A stretch of 64,000 nt of DNA from Marsupella aquatica (lineage: Eukaryota; Marchantiophyta). Below the pieces are notes generated by a model. It was not told the DNA's origin and searched no databases. It saw nothing but the letters and a program-made list of their open reading frames with translations. Made by a program: the position numbers and the translations under genes. The first letter of the stretch is position 1. Each line of letters begins with the position of its first letter. Positions 1 to 11,844 of the stretch are shown one piece after another. The DNA lies in the NCBI GenBank assembly GCA_973895155.1, contig OZ316893.1:26784001-26848000 (forward strand), written 5' to 3'.

Positions 1-837
1 ACGTTCTCCAAAAGCTTAGGTCTGCCCCCTTTTCCGGACGGTTCGGGTTCCTTCGCCCCCTTAGGCATTGACCCCCCTTCCCAGCTGCATTGAAAATTTG
101 ATTAAACCCTGAATTTCATCTCCATTTTGAAAAACGTTTTTCTTACTAAGATATCCCCAGAAATGCACAAACCTTCTCATGCCCCCCCTGGATTAATCAT
201 AGCCATACATTCAAGTATTTGAATTATTTTGGCAAGTCCCATTCCTTGTAAGGGGGAAATATTGTAATAAAATTATTTCAGTGGAAACTGACAGGATTCA
301 CACTCCATGGGGACATTATTTCTACCAACAAAAGCCTTCAAAATATCCTTGTCATTAGCTGAAACCCTGAGTGGGAGGATTGTTCAAGTTGCGATCAAGG
401 CAGTGTGGAGACCAGAAGAATTCAGTCTAACTATTTTAGAAGGGTCAAAAACATTCTATTTCACTGTAGATGTGCATAAAAATGGTGGAAGGATATCCTA
501 CTAGCTTGAGACAAGACTTGATGCAAGGGTTCCCCACTTGACTCGCTTGCACTTCAATGAAATGCTGTTTCAAAACACATTTGGAAACATCTTCAAGTTC
601 TAAGTTGATTAGAGCAGTGTCTTCCCCTACAAACATAACCTTGATAATAGTCACTTTGTATCAACTTACCCTATTCCAGAGTCATTTTGCATTACTGGAA
701 TTGTGTGAACTTACTCTATGTCAGATTGCCATATGTTGTCATTTTGCAATCCTGGAATTGCCTTGAAGCTGCTTCGTAGGTTCGATGCAGAAACCTGGTC
801 TGGTCTGCTTCACTGCGTCCCCCAGAAATCATGGGAT
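1..837. other. Intergenic DNA, possible LTR-retrotransposon edge
   Basis: I see no gene here. The only hint of structure is a purine run (aagggggaaa, about 250-259) directly followed by tattgtaataaaat. This looks like a polypurine tract next to a 3' LTR beginning with TG. No second LTR copy, primer binding site or pol coding sequence is visible nearby, so the reading is weak. The short open frames are not convincing. Confidence 0.2.
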
Positions 838-1036
838 TAACTCGACTGCACAGTTCAGCTCATTCCTCAGGTCGCCGAGCAAGGTTCCATGGCAGGAGCA
901 ACATACAGTACTCCGTATGTTCAGATTGTTTTATAACTCGACTGCGAGTCTCACAGTTCAGCTCGTTCCCCAGTATGTCACGCCGAGCAAGGTTTCCATG
1001 CCAGGAGCAACCTACAGTACTCCGTGTGTTCAGAGA
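838..1036. repeat. Direct duplication, two copies about 96 bp apart
   Basis: The block starting taactcgactgc at 838 recurs at 934. Both copies share the landmarks cagttcagctc, gccgagcaaggtt, ccaggagcaac (with small changes) and tacagtactccgt, with a few substitutions and small indels between them. No coding function is apparent. Confidence 0.8.
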
Positions 1037-1323
1037 AAATTGAGGGACAAGGGCAGAGCCTCACTTGTCAGTCAGGTATCTCTGGCAGCGTCGCTCTGAT
1101 TCCGCAGTTTTGTTGTCCAACTGCAATTCTGACTCGGTTGCATTATTTGTCCGTTTCTCGGTTTGTTGTCCTCTATTTGGCCCTTTTTTTTGGCTCTTTC
1201 TGGTAAATGGTCACTTCGGACTCTGTTGCATTTGCCCTTTTGTTGGTGTTTGTCCTCTCTGGATCTCTTTTGCATGGTTAGCCCAATCGAGTAAACTGGG
1301 CCTATTCTAGCTCTGTCTGCATT

Positions 1324-1490
1324 TGCAAATTAAGTACCGAGTGTTTCGGTTCTGTTGTCTGGATCTCTTGTGCTTGTTTTGGCCCTTTCCATTAAATTGG
1401 GCCTATTTTGGTGCTGTGCATTTTGAAATTAAGTACCGTCTGTTTCGGTTCTGTCTGCACTTTGAAGTTAAAGGACCGTCTGTTTCGGTC
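1324..1490. repeat. Three-copy short repeat in T-rich DNA
   Basis: The motif attaagtaccgtctgtttcg, or a close variant, occurs at about 1324-1358, 1421-1457 and 1461-1490. It lies in a T-rich stretch (about 1100-1600) whose wording (ggccctttt, ctggatctctt, attgggcctatttt) resembles the 3' untranslated tails of plant LINEs found elsewhere in this window. Confidence 0.6.
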
Positions 1491-1559
1491 AAGGGCTCCT
1501 GGTTCCACTTGCCCTTTTCTTTTCAGTTTGGTGTTTGTAGTCTCTAACCCTTTTATTAC

Positions 1560-4430
1560 GTTGTCCTTAGTTGGCCCTTTTTAGTAAGTAGGTCTGATTC
1601 TGGTTCTTGGGGCACCGTCCCCTCAAGAGCACGAAGACCCATCTAAGGTCAAGGCTCCGGGTTCCATGCGAGGGGCAAATGTTCTAGAGTATCTCTGTAC
1701 TATACGATACGGTAAGGTACGGTATCTCCATACTCCATACCTCCGGCAGGGGCATCTGATACTGCAGTTTGTTTTTAACTAAACAAGGTCTTCCTTCCAG
1801 TTTGTTTCCGTCCCCACAGATGTCCAGAGTTTGATGCGAGAGGACATGTTAAAAAGAGGACCATATAATAATAACACGTACGGTAGTGAGGTGCTTCAGT
1901 CAAAGTTCGAAATATTGTATGGTTTATTTTAGCTTAAAGTTCAGTAGAAGAAGGACCCATCTGGCTTAGTTTTCGCTGGAAGGTACAGTCGATTGTGGGC
2001 GGGGTTTCATGCCCTGAGGAAGAGGGAAGGGAGGACTACCTTGGACACGTGGCGGGTATACGCGGAGTCATACTCGACTGTCAGCGCATTCGGTTCCCTA
2101 GGGACAATTTTAACCTGCCAAGGATTTTACCGGATTGCTATCACTGTTAGCTCAAGAAAGAAATAATTACTAATTAAAAAATTGGGCCCAGTAAGCATTT
2201 GGGAATTTTTTCATGTAATTTTCAATGATATTGTAAGGCTTCATGTACCAACAATGACTTTTTGTGTACCTTGTTTTCAAAAGATCAAATGAAAATAGGA
2301 GAATGATATTCTGTACTTGAGTTATTTCCTGAAGTGAATATTAATGAATGTTTCGTGTCTGTCCTGCACCAGCCGGGATGGCACTACAGTACTCTACCCA
2401 AACTTCTTGAGTTTTAGTCTGAGCGGCATTTACACAAACAGTGGCCCATATTTTGAGGCACTTTAAATATATTTTGAGAGAGAATCTTGATTGGATGAAT
2501 GGTTGACGATCACACTAATTCCCGAGCTTGTGAGGGCTCCACACTGTATCCGTCTGCACGACAGAACAGTGGGTCACCAGGAAGAACTTCAGGTGGCGTC
2601 TTGGCCCCTGTGCAAATCTGCATACCTCATGGGGCCCTGTGTACCCACACTTAAAGTAGAGATAAAATCACACAAACAGCAGTCAAGGAGCTAAAGCAGC
2701 ATATAAGCAGCAAAGTGACCTAGAACTACTAAAACTGTGTTGGGTTTGGATCAAAGATGCCAGATAAGGGTACCCTTTCAACTAACCTTACCATACCCGG
2801 ACTCACATTACTCTGGAACTAGTTGATGTTTAATATATATCACACTGTTTAATTAATACTTTAGGAGCAAAGTAACGGTGGTAACTTGTAACAGTTTGTT
2901 TTGTTTTTAAAATTGGGCATGACTTGAATGGGTATGGTAGGAGACCCAAATTGCCCCCATAACACTGATGTCTAACGCTAGGATTATCAAGGAAGCGCTC
3001 AGACAGTTTTAGGGCTCAGAGTCAGGAAAATCAAATATCCTCCAGACCTCGATGTCAGGCACAATAACCTTGCACTGGGTAAGCAAGAAAACAGAATTAC
3101 AATACACACATACATATACATATCATAATAATAACGCAATACCTCTTTGATAGTATCCATACCTACCTCAAAATTGCTCGCATCTCTGTATATTGCTAAA
3201 ACATACAAGGAAAACAATTAAGATATGAGTTAGGAGGTTACTGTTGGGGTTATCCCCTTCCCTAAATCTTTGTGTAGATTGACGGATGGAAGGAGCATTT
3301 TGGCTCTTGAAACCTATTTATTATAAACAATACAGTTATTCTAAGTATCAACAATTAATCACGACACTTGAAATCAAGCAGCACCTCCCAAATGATTGTC
3401 AAACTAAATTGTACTATATAAATAGATTACCTTGAAAATAACAGAATGAGCTTGCTTAGAATGAGCTTGCTAACGTAGAGGGATGAGAGCCTAAGGAAGG
3501 CAGCATAGCTTGTACTCTGTTAGGGCATTCCTGTAGCACTACCTGGTGTAGGGTCAGTTGCTCAGCTGCTGGCTTTTGGGGTTGTTGCCATTGAGTGAAG
3601 TGACTACGGTAGCGTCATGGGAGAGGACACAGCAATGGGCCCAGTGGAGATAGGAAAAGGGCTTTAGCGACCACTTCTGGCTAAAGTCGCTGCTAGCCGG
3701 GCATTTCACTCAAAGGGTGGGGATACTCTAATGACAGGTTATTTTTTGTGGCATTTACTGGTTGCTTAACAATAATAAATAGTAAAAGAATGCAGAAAAA
3801 AGAGGAAACAGGACCAAATTCGAAGACAAGAAAGGAACAGAAAAGAAAGCAAAACGCACATGCCACATGGAGTAGAAGGTATGTAGTCTGGCGACACTAC
3901 GGGAGTACTGTAGTATGAATGAATGGGGGACGGCAGAAATGCAGCATGTGGTCGTGTCTGCAGATTTTCATGACTCTCTGGCTCTCGTCCATTTCACATC
4001 CGACGGACTGGCTTGAGGTCGTGTGTGACGGTGGTGGGCAGGCCTGGCGAGAGAGAGAAGGCTGTGAAGCTCGGAGAGAAGATCAGAAGCAAGCTATGTG
4101 CAGTTGTGCATGTGTGAGTGTAATTGTGTGCTGCCCGCCTCTCTGCCTGCGGGATGGATACAGTGGGTAGTAAGTAATAGTAGTAGTGTGGATAGTGGGG
4201 GAGGTGGACGGGCAGGGCTTGCTTTCATTTTCTAATATAAATTCATCCGGCCTTGTGGGGTGGTGGGGTGGTGGTGTCAGTTGAGGAGTGGTGGTGTAAA
4301 AAGTGCGGCTAGTCGTGGAAGAGTAAGTTCCTTGTCGCCATCTCTCCAGGAGTCTGGTTGGGCGATGGATGACGAATCCGTAAAAAGGACGGAGGCAAGG
4401 AGAGGGGCAGGCATCGAGTGATGGAATTGG
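1560..4430. other. Intergenic DNA with no recognised feature
   Basis: All frames are broken into short pieces without recognisable domains. From about 3.9 kb the sequence becomes G/GA-rich on the plus strand and merges into the upstream region of the zinc finger gene. I see no RNA gene or mobile element that I can name. Confidence 0.5.
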
Positions 4431-4455
4431 TGAGGTGAGGTGAGGTGAGGTGAGG
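4431..4455. repeat. (TGAGG)5 microsatellite
   Basis: Five perfect copies of TGAGG stand in the purine-rich upstream region of the zinc finger gene. Similar degenerate GGTGG and GAGAG tracts flank it. Confidence 0.9.
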
Positions 4456-5008
4456 AGAGTAGAGTAGATGATCCAAGGCAAGAGAGACAGAGAGAGAGGG
4501 TGAGTTGGGTTGCTCGTTGCTGTTAAGAGAGGAGGGAAACGGGGACTATTGTAGTGAGGGGGAAAGAGGGGAAGGTACGTTTGGTAAAAATTTGGTGCTT
4601 TATTTCGTTTTGAAGGAGAGGGAGGGAATCATGGGAGGAGTAAAAGGGCGATGGTGCCTGATTCTCATTCCGGTTTGGCAGGTATGATTCTGTGCTCTCG
4701 GGCTTCTGCTGCTTTCTGTCTGCTGCCCGCCGCTGTCTGGCCCTCCTCCTCCCCCTTTCTGACGACGACTCATGAGTGACGCTACTTTGTTTTGTCTATT
4801 CCGGGCAGGGCAATTCTCGTCTGCTTCCGCTTCTCGCCTGGTAGTTTCATGTAACACTGTGCATTCGAAGGGTTCGGTGCGACTGGAAGAAGCAGGGAAG
4901 AAGAAGAGGAGTGTCAAATAGTGTGGCAAGATTCGGGAAGGAAGTAGTGTAAAATTCTTGTCCCGTAGTGTAGAGCAACCAAGTGTCCATCAAACAATCT
5001 CCTGAGTC

Positions 5009-5015
5009 TATATAT
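5009..5015 (+). promoter_or_regulatory. TATA-like box upstream of the zinc finger gene
   Basis: TATATAT, in the context gtctatatatggagg, is the best core promoter match upstream of the start codon at 5647. If used, it would place transcription start near 5040 and give a leader of about 600 nt. This is inferred from sequence only; a nearer initiator-type promoter is equally possible. Confidence 0.4.
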
Positions 5016-5088
5016 GGAGGTGGCAGTAGAGTAGCAGAACAGCAGCCAGCCAAACAAACAGCAGTCATCAGCCATCACTCGCTCGTGG

Positions 5089-5148
5089 ATGCAGCAGCAA
5101 TTGAAAAGGAAGCTGGGTTGGTCAGTTCGTACAACAGTGGTATTGTGA
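5089..5148 (+). other. Upstream ORF 1 in the leader (19 codons)
   Basis: ATG at 5089 opens a 19-codon frame ending with TGA at 5146-5148. It would lie in the leader if the TATA-like box at 5009 is the promoter. No conserved peptide is recognised. Confidence 0.25.
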
Positions 5149-5302
5149 CAGCAGCTCTGTTTATTGTATATAGGCAAGGCAGTGCACACGGTGCTGTTTT
5201 CCATCTCTCTATTCCCTCCATCCACCCTCCCTTCCCGCCCTTGCTTCCTCGCGATCGAGCTCCGAGGTGGTGCTTGTCAAGCGGGAGTCGGAAGGAAAGG
5301 CC

Positions 5303-5443
5303 ATGCGATCCAGTCTCGAGCTCCTTGTTCATTTGTTTGCCACTCCCAGAGGAACAACGCTTATTGCCAATCTCGTTGCGAATCAGGTGGAAAGCCCAGG
5401 TGGTGACAACAGTGCCCGATTGGAATGTGGAGGAATGGGATGA
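5303..5443 (+). other. Upstream ORF 2 in the leader (46 codons)
   Basis: ATG at 5303 opens a 46-codon frame that starts MRSSLELLVH and ends GGMG with TGA at 5441-5443. The stop overlaps the ATG of the next upstream ORF as ATGA, a layout compatible with termination and re-initiation. It could reduce translation of the main frame at 5647. The peptide is not recognised, and the role is inference from position alone. Confidence 0.3.
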
Positions 5444-5496
5444 CACTGGCGCATTGCAACGACGGCAACGTCTTCTTCGTCCACGAACTCAAGTAA
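5440..5496 (+). other. Upstream ORF 3, overlapping ORF 2 by ATGA
   Basis: ATG at 5440 opens an 18-codon frame (starts MTLAHCND) that ends with TAA at 5494-5496, about 150 nt before the main start. The same TAA lies inside a GTAAGG string that could also act as a splice donor with an acceptor near 5575 (acctcag). A leader intron therefore cannot be excluded. Confidence 0.25.
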
Positions 5497-5646
5497 GGAC
5501 TCCACTAAGGGAGCAGCAGCAGCAGCATTGGGAGGCGCGGTATAGTAGTCAGAGCCAACATTATTAGTACCTCAGGTTGTCTGCCTACCGGAAATCAGTT
5601 CGCAGCACTGGCTTGCGCCGTTGTCCATCGTTGAAAGTCCTTCGCG

Positions 5647-7026
5647 ATGGCGTTAGCCTCTCCCAGTCTCGCATACTCCGATTACTCTCTGCATTCTCCT
5701 CTGCAGCACTTCGGTGGATCGGGCGGCAATCAGTGGTTCTCCGATTGCTTCCCTTCCTCTTTCCCATGCGTTCTAGACTTCGACTTCCCTCCGCCCGTCT
5801 CGGCACCCGCATTGCTCCCATCCGGTTCGATAAATTTCCCATCCTGCTCCGCTCCCCTCGACCCCATCCAGATGGCGAGTCCGGGGGTGTCGGTTACCGG
5901 AGGAAGGCTGAGCACACCAGTGATGCATCCGAAGTTGGTCAATACGCTCAAGTCGATGATCTCTCCCTCTCCGACCTCGTCGGACCAGTCTGGGGGGCGA
6001 GGAAGCAGCGGCATCAGCGAGGCTTCGAGTGACGAGCGAAGCAACGGTGGCGTCCGGCGATGTGGTGGTAAGCGGAAGCACGGGTTGCTACAGCAGCAGC
6101 ATTCCTCTGCTTTGTCAGAAATCTACAGCTTGACGTCGTCTCCGGATCACCATTTTTACGCCCATCACCATCTCGCATCAGGAGGGGCGGAGGCAATGGT
6201 CGAGGATGACGAAGCCGCGGTGGTTCCTGTTGATTTGATTCAGAACCGACGGCCATTCAAGTGTGCTTACGCGGGGTGCAACAAGACTTTCAAGAACCCC
6301 CAGACGATGAAAATGCACCACAAGACTCACTACAGCGAGGACTCTGCGTACCGTCTCGTGGACGCGAATGCGCACGTCCTCTCCACTTTCAGAGCCGGGC
6401 ACAACAAGAAGATCCCCTCGCGGTGTCCGGTGTGCAGGAAGACGTTCGTGGGCCTCTACGAGCTCAGGCGCCACTTTGGGCGCAAGCATTCCGTCGGAGA
6501 GAAGAAATTCGGGTGCAAGAAATGTGGCAAGAAGTTCTACATTGAGGTGGATCTCCGTGACCATGAGAAGCTTTGCGGCGAGCCGATCGAGTGCAAATGT
6601 GGGATGAAGTTCGCCTTCAAATGTAACTTGGTAGCTCACAAGAAGGGTCATCCCGAGTGCCAGGACCTTCCCTCTGAGGAAGAGCAGAACAAAAAAGGTG
6701 CCACCAACTCTTCCCAGCAGCAGTCTCGCTCTTCTCGGAGCAGCAATGCTTCGTCAACACTGGCGCCTGCTTCTGGTAAAGGAAGCCGGAGCCCCAAGAC
6801 GACTTACTGCAGCATGACCTCTTCACCGCATCTCCCACAGTTGGCGTCCGCATGGAGCCCTTTGAGCCCATCCTCCGAAGAGTTCTCTGTTCCTGGGTTC
6901 TCGCCCAATGATGGACTGAGTTTGTCGTCGGAGTGCTCCTACTCTACAACATCACCGAATGGCAGCACGCCCCTCTCTTGCCGATCTCCGTCTGGGATCC
7001 TTCTTGGTTCCAACTACATTCCTTGA
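5647..7026 (+). CDS. Four-finger C2H2 zinc finger transcription factor
   Basis: An intronless frame of 459 residues, predicted to be a nuclear DNA-binding regulator. The start (cgcgATGgcg) has a good context and is the first ATG of the frame. Residues 1-200 are low-complexity and Ser/Pro-rich with a basic patch near 138-145 (RRCGGKRK). Four fingers follow: finger 1 C206-x4-C211-x12-H224-x3-H228; finger 2 C260-x2-C263-x12-H276-x4-H281; finger 3 is C2HC (C290, C293, H306, C310); finger 4 has a tight CxC (C316, C318, H331, H335). The order C2H2, C2H2, C2HC, CxC-type and the wording RRHFGRKH resemble the plant IDD, STOP1 and WIP groups. I cannot place it in one of them. Residues 340-459 are Ser-rich, with repeated SP motifs that could be phosphorylation sites. 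The leader carries small upstream ORFs. Confidence 0.9.
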   Translation: MALASPSLAYSDYSLHSPLQHFGGSGGNQWFSDCFPSSFPCVLDFDFPPPVSAPALLPSGSINFPSCSAPLDPIQMASPGVSVTGGRLSTPVMHPKLVNTLKSMISPSPTSSDQSGGRGSSGISEASSDERSNGGVRRCGGKRKHGLLQQQHSSALSEIYSLTSSPDHHFYAHHHLASGGAEAMVEDDEAAVVPVDLIQNRRPFKCAYAGCNKTFKNPQTMKMHHKTHYSEDSAYRLVDANAHVLSTFRAGHNKKIPSRCPVCRKTFVGLYELRRHFGRKHSVGEKKFGCKKCGKKFYIEVDLRDHEKLCGEPIECKCGMKFAFKCNLVAHKKGHPECQDLPSEEEQNKKGATNSSQQQSRSSRSSNASSTLAPASGKGSRSPKTTYCSMTSSPHLPQLASAWSPLSPSSEEFSVPGFSPNDGLSLSSECSYSTTSPNGSTPLSCRSPSGILLGSNYIP

Positions 7027-7648
7027 TCGATCTGTACTTTGAAATTCACCTTGTGCAGGTCTGATCTGGTCTTGCCTGGTCAGGTTATTCACGTTACTCT
7101 TTGGAGGAAACCACCAGCACAGGTGAGTGGGAGTTGGGGGTGTTTTGGGAACGTCGAGGCGACAGCATTGGCTCTCCAGAGTAGCCAGCATTTCTCTCGT
7201 TCCCCTGTCGGTCAGAAGGCCGTTGTACCATAGAACAAGATCGGCATTCATAGGCAGCACGGAATGCTGTTCCAGCAGCCCAGGGCTCCATTCCATTATT
7301 GTTGCCGGATGAGGAGCTTTTGTGGCGTACTTTGTGTTTTTACACTGCATATCGAGTTGTAATCAATCCTCGGGAGAAGAGGATGATAGGGTTCATAGGG
7401 GAATATTCGACAGGATGAAGTCGCGAGGGTGCACGCTAATTCTGTCAATGTCGTTGCAGCTCTCTTCTTCCACGAAGAGGGAGCTCTGTCAAGAGCATTG
7501 CTTATACAGGACGGTCCCTAAAGCTTCTCTACTTACGGAGGTTTGTCCTACAGCGTGCGGGACAGAGCTGTAGATTAATTGGACGCTCTCCCCCGATACA
7601 ATCTTGGTCGTAACAGTATAGAGATTTATCTATTGTAGAGAGCAGAGC
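7027..7648 (+). other. Probable 3' untranslated and downstream region of the zinc finger gene
   Basis: No coding frame is supported between the stop codon at 7024-7026 and the degenerate repeats that begin near 7649. No strong polyadenylation signal could be fixed by eye. Confidence 0.35.
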
Positions 7649-8468
7649 AGCTCCCAGACTCGTAGAGGAGGATCTGCGGGTCGTGTGGTGTCTAAAGCTC
7701 GTGCTCTCCCTCGGTACTAGCTCCCCAGAGATAGTTTGAAGCCCGACGTCAGTACTGCTGATCAGATCAGATTGGACCAAGAAACCAACGCCCAGGCCGG
7801 AGAAGTCGCGAGGTGTTATATGTTTCTTGCTCTCTGCAGTACTAGTCCCTGATACATAGTGTTAAAGCGGCTCCACAACGGAGCTAATCACCCAGACTGG
7901 AAGGATACTTGTCGAGAGGTGTTTAATTGGCTTTCCCTTCTAGCATCAGATTTTGACGGTGCAAACAAAACCTGATGTTCTGTAACGAGGAGAGTAGCAA
8001 GCTTTCCCTTCTATCATCAGATTTTGACGATGCAAATCAAAGCTGATGTTCTGTAACGAGGAGAGTACCACCCAGACTCGAGGAGATGCAGTCTTGCGGT
8101 GTTATAAAAAGTTGTTGCGGTACTACTTTTGCCAAGTAGTTCTAGATAAGTTATAGCTCTGATGTATTGCAGCAGGGAGCATCACCCACACTTCAGGAAC
8201 AGCTGGTCTTGAGGTGTTTCTAGCTCTCCTGCTTCGAGCTCATGTCTTTTGCAGAGAGCATCACCCAGACCCAGACTCGAGAGAACGTTAGCGAAGTTTT
8301 TTTGTTTTTGTAGAAGACGATGCATTGCAGAGAGGAGAGACTCACCCAGTCTCGCGGAGAGCGAGGTCGTGAGGTGCTGGCAGCCTCTCCTGCTGTTGTT
8401 TCAAGATCTTCTCCTCGTTATATTTGCATCACCCACCCGGACTCTTGTTTCGATGAGGTCGCGTGGTG
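7649..8468 (+). repeat. Degenerate direct repeat field downstream of the zinc finger gene
   Basis: A motif of about 40 bp, in its best form caCCCAGACTCg followed after 12-20 bases by gtcGTGAGGTGtt, recurs about eight times: near 7649, 7786, 7885, 8067, 8180, 8259, 8341 and 8427. Several copies are preceded by a ttgcagagagcat-like string. Spacing is roughly 80-180 bp and copies are strongly diverged, so this is an old minisatellite or a tandemly grown segment. Whether it is transcribed with the upstream gene is unknown. Confidence 0.6.
7930..8068. repeat. Direct duplication with 71-bp period
   Basis: Two copies start gctttcccttcta at 7930 and 8001. Each carries atcagattttgac, a ctgatgttctgtaacg segment and gaggagagta. 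They differ at only a few positions and sit inside the older degenerate repeat field. Confidence 0.85.
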
Positions 8469-8469
8469 A

Positions 8470-11400
8470 ATGTTTTTGGCCAAATTTTGAAAGCCGAGCA
8501 GATGTCGGCCTTTTCCTACTGAGTGTGCGTCCCTTCGTATCGGACTGTCCATTTCTTGTGCCCTCTGTTTTTGCGATTAACGTTACTTCACTTCTCTTTC
8601 TTTTGCATTCCACATCTGCTTTACTTAGATCACAAATTTTGCGCAGGAAACATGGCTTTGTAATTTCCGGGATGTACTTGGAACGATTCTTTCGATTGAA
8701 ATAGGTGCTTACCATTTGATGTAACTTAAATGCACTCATAACTCACGTAAACTGTTTTAAGTTTAGCTATGGCTTTTCCTCCTCTCTAGACTGGATGGCA
8801 GGGTTCCGACATCTGTCTGTGATCACATGTGCTCATGGTCTCGTAGTTTCGCCTCTTGTGACTGCGAGCAGTTGATGGGATTCGGGATCGATAGATTGCC
8901 GTCAATTATCTCGAAATGGCGAACCAACGACCTGGACAGATCAACTGTGACATTGATAATGAAGGCTCCTCAGAAACAGCTCGAACGCAAAGCTGCAAGA
9001 TTCTGTATAGAAATTATCTTTTGTGAGACTTTCCACGTAGCGAATCCGAATACTACCCACCCTCTGTCAGTAGAACAGATGAGAATTTTGCAAGCTCCTG
9101 TATACAAGTGAAATGATTCTACTATTTATGGGCCAAATTTCCCATTATCAATGCTCTTGGCTCCATGTATGCTTTTGTTCACTGTTCGATCTTGAAAAAA
9201 AGCAACTTTAGAGAGATTTAACTGATACGTTTCTTCATGTGCGAATGAAAAATGTATACGAATTGCTGGGTGTCGCCAACGACGCATGAACACGGATGCA
9301 GATTCTGTACATCACGATGTCAAATATAACTCTATTGAATGATTCCTTTCCTTATTCAAAAGGCACCCAGTAACTTTTCCGGGCTTCGCGAAAAGCTGCA
9401 ACTTATTATTCGAATGAACAGTGAACAAACCTGTCACGGTCGAATAAGCTATGCCCAAACTGGGGTATTTCTGGGTCATGTACTGGCCAAAAAGAGTTCA
9501 CAACTTTGTGCAACGACGTTTCACTCACACCAGACGCCAAAGTAACATGGAAAAAGGCACGCTTCACTGTACAGTCTGCAGAGCACATGTGACCAGAAAA
9601 TTTAGGTGAAATTGTAGCCACTTGGAGGGTGTGTTTTTGTGTGTGCCCTCGGAGATTGTGGATGTCATCTTCCGGCCATTAATGTTATATCTAGAGACGA
9701 ACAAGCTCTATGAGTTGGACATTCAATAGAGTCTAAGATTGGCGACATCTGCTCTCCTAACCTACTTAAATCTTCACCGAGGGCAGCCTGAAGTGCTCTT
9801 GCTCTACCTCAGATCGTTCGCACATTTCACACAGATTAGGTTATATTTGAATTGACTACTTGCACAAACACGGCTAATTTTACTTCCGATAATGCAAACA
9901 CGACCATGTGTATTATACTTAAGCCGTGGATTTCACGACTTTTGCTAAAGCTTTCTGCAAGAGCTTCTCTCCATACCAATTGAAAAGTTTGATTGATTAA
10001 TAAGGCAAATCCTAGGCAAGGTACCAGTACTTTTCTGAAGTTCTGAACGTCTATGTCCAGGTCAACTTGAAGTTCCGACAGAGCATGTGCAAATGAGAAT
10101 TTGTAACTGAAGGGACGGGCTTGTTCACGGTAGGGCCTTATCATGGAAGAGCTTTTGTGGAACCGGGTGCACCTCTAACGTTATTATCAAATCAGACAAA
10201 TTCTTCTTCATGTTAAATACATCCTTTTTGGTGCCAATTGAACAAACTCGACGGTTCTCGTTTGATTTTGTTTATAAAGTTACAATGGTGAGATGAGCCT
10301 TTCCCTCGGGTCTCTTTGTTTGATTGCAAAATCAATTCGTTGGCCTCCGATGACTCTGGGGAAGGTGCCCTTTTCCCGATTGTCTCAGACTTACAGCAGG
10401 CGCAAGAGATGGAAAGACGTTGGTGACTGTTGAAGCTTTTGTCGAAAACGAGATCATCAAACTCAAAACTCAAAACTCAAAACTCGGCCAATAAAAATAC
10501 ATTTCCTAAGAGCCTGGACACTATGCAATCCACAGACTGGAAATAGTTGGCCGCATAGGAAACATCGAGAATGGAGAGGGAGGGGCCATGAAAGTCGACA
10601 ATATAATGTTCAAAATCCCGCCAAAAAGTAGTTGTGATCGTCGGAGATAAATCAACTGTCGAAGAATAGATTTGCTTCCATTAGTAGATATCAAGTATAA
10701 GGAAAAGATATTAAACAGAACATTGATCGAACCCACGAAGAGAACAAGAAAGAAAACGTAAGAGGACACTTCTGCGGTGGTAATTTGGTCCTCTGCTGCT
10801 TTCCTAGCGGTGGTTCTCCGATGTGATCGACGTCATGACAGCTATCCTGTGAGCATTGAGTAAACAACCAAAAGTGAGAGCCAATGAAGAGGAGAAAACA
10901 AGAATCGTAATAAATTGGATGGCAACAACGCTAAGTGCCAAACCTGCATGGGTACATTCAATTCAACCATAAATAAAGCAGAAAGGGAACATAGAGAACA
11001 AAAGCCAATGGGACAGAAGATAAATAGTCCGAATAGCCAAGGTTGCCATGTGTACATTAATGCATCCACACACAGACACACCAGGAAAACTCCAGGGAAA
11101 ACGGTAACCAAAGTTGGTGTAACATGGCAAAACCCTGGGAGCAGGCTCAGCAGGGCATTCTCCCAAATAAACCCGAAGGGCTTTAGCCCGACGTTCGCCC
11201 TATTTTGGGAGATGCCCTACAGGGAGCATCAGGTTCTTTAAGCCTCAGACAGGTTTTCTAAATTAGGTTCTTATTTTAGGTGGGAAAACAACGTCTAATA
11301 GACTAGTAGAGGGCGGTCTGGGAGCTGTGAATGCCCTCAACAGCCTAGAAGTTGACGCTGCATCAAAGAGATTGTTCCAAGTAAAAGGCATTTCAATATT

Positions 11401-11840
11401 CAAACAGAAAAACAGGGGAGGGCTTTTGGATCACTTTAAAGAATTTCATCATCGTAGCGGGGAGCCAAAGTCTCATGGCTCTGCAGTTTCCTCCACATTC
11501 AGATGGAATTCTCCGAGGAAAGGGGCAGATTTGAAGGGAAGGGACGACGACGGGGTCAGACAATAAGACACAGACAGCAATCTTGAGGTCGGGTGGCAGG
11601 CTGGCTGGACGGAGCTACGTCCGGGACACACTACCCAACACATGGCATACAGTGAGATCGCAATCTTGGCCGGTAGGGGACGGAGCTACGACAAAGCTAG
11701 TGCAAGTAGCTGCCGTTCACATGGAACACCCACACCGTGGGGAAGTGAGAAACTGAGAGGTGAGAGGGGACTAGAGGAGGAAGGAAATGAATAGTGTGGA
11801 CTTGAGAGGGGAGAGGAAGGAGGGAAGGATCTGGGAAGAA
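8470..11840. other. Intergenic DNA without a supported gene
   Basis: Frames are short and show no domain. A minisatellite-like string of actcaaa units lies at 10460-10485. Part of 10.8-11.2 kb on the minus strand is T-rich and vaguely like a LINE 3' tail, but no coding remnant supports this. Confidence 0.4.
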
Positions 11841-11844
11841 AGAC

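Noticed and set aside
5577-6044. Overlapping open frames on both strands within the zinc finger gene (151 and 104 residues)
   Set aside because: They lie in other frames of the coding sequence, have no domains and are explained by its GC-rich, Ser/Pro-rich composition.
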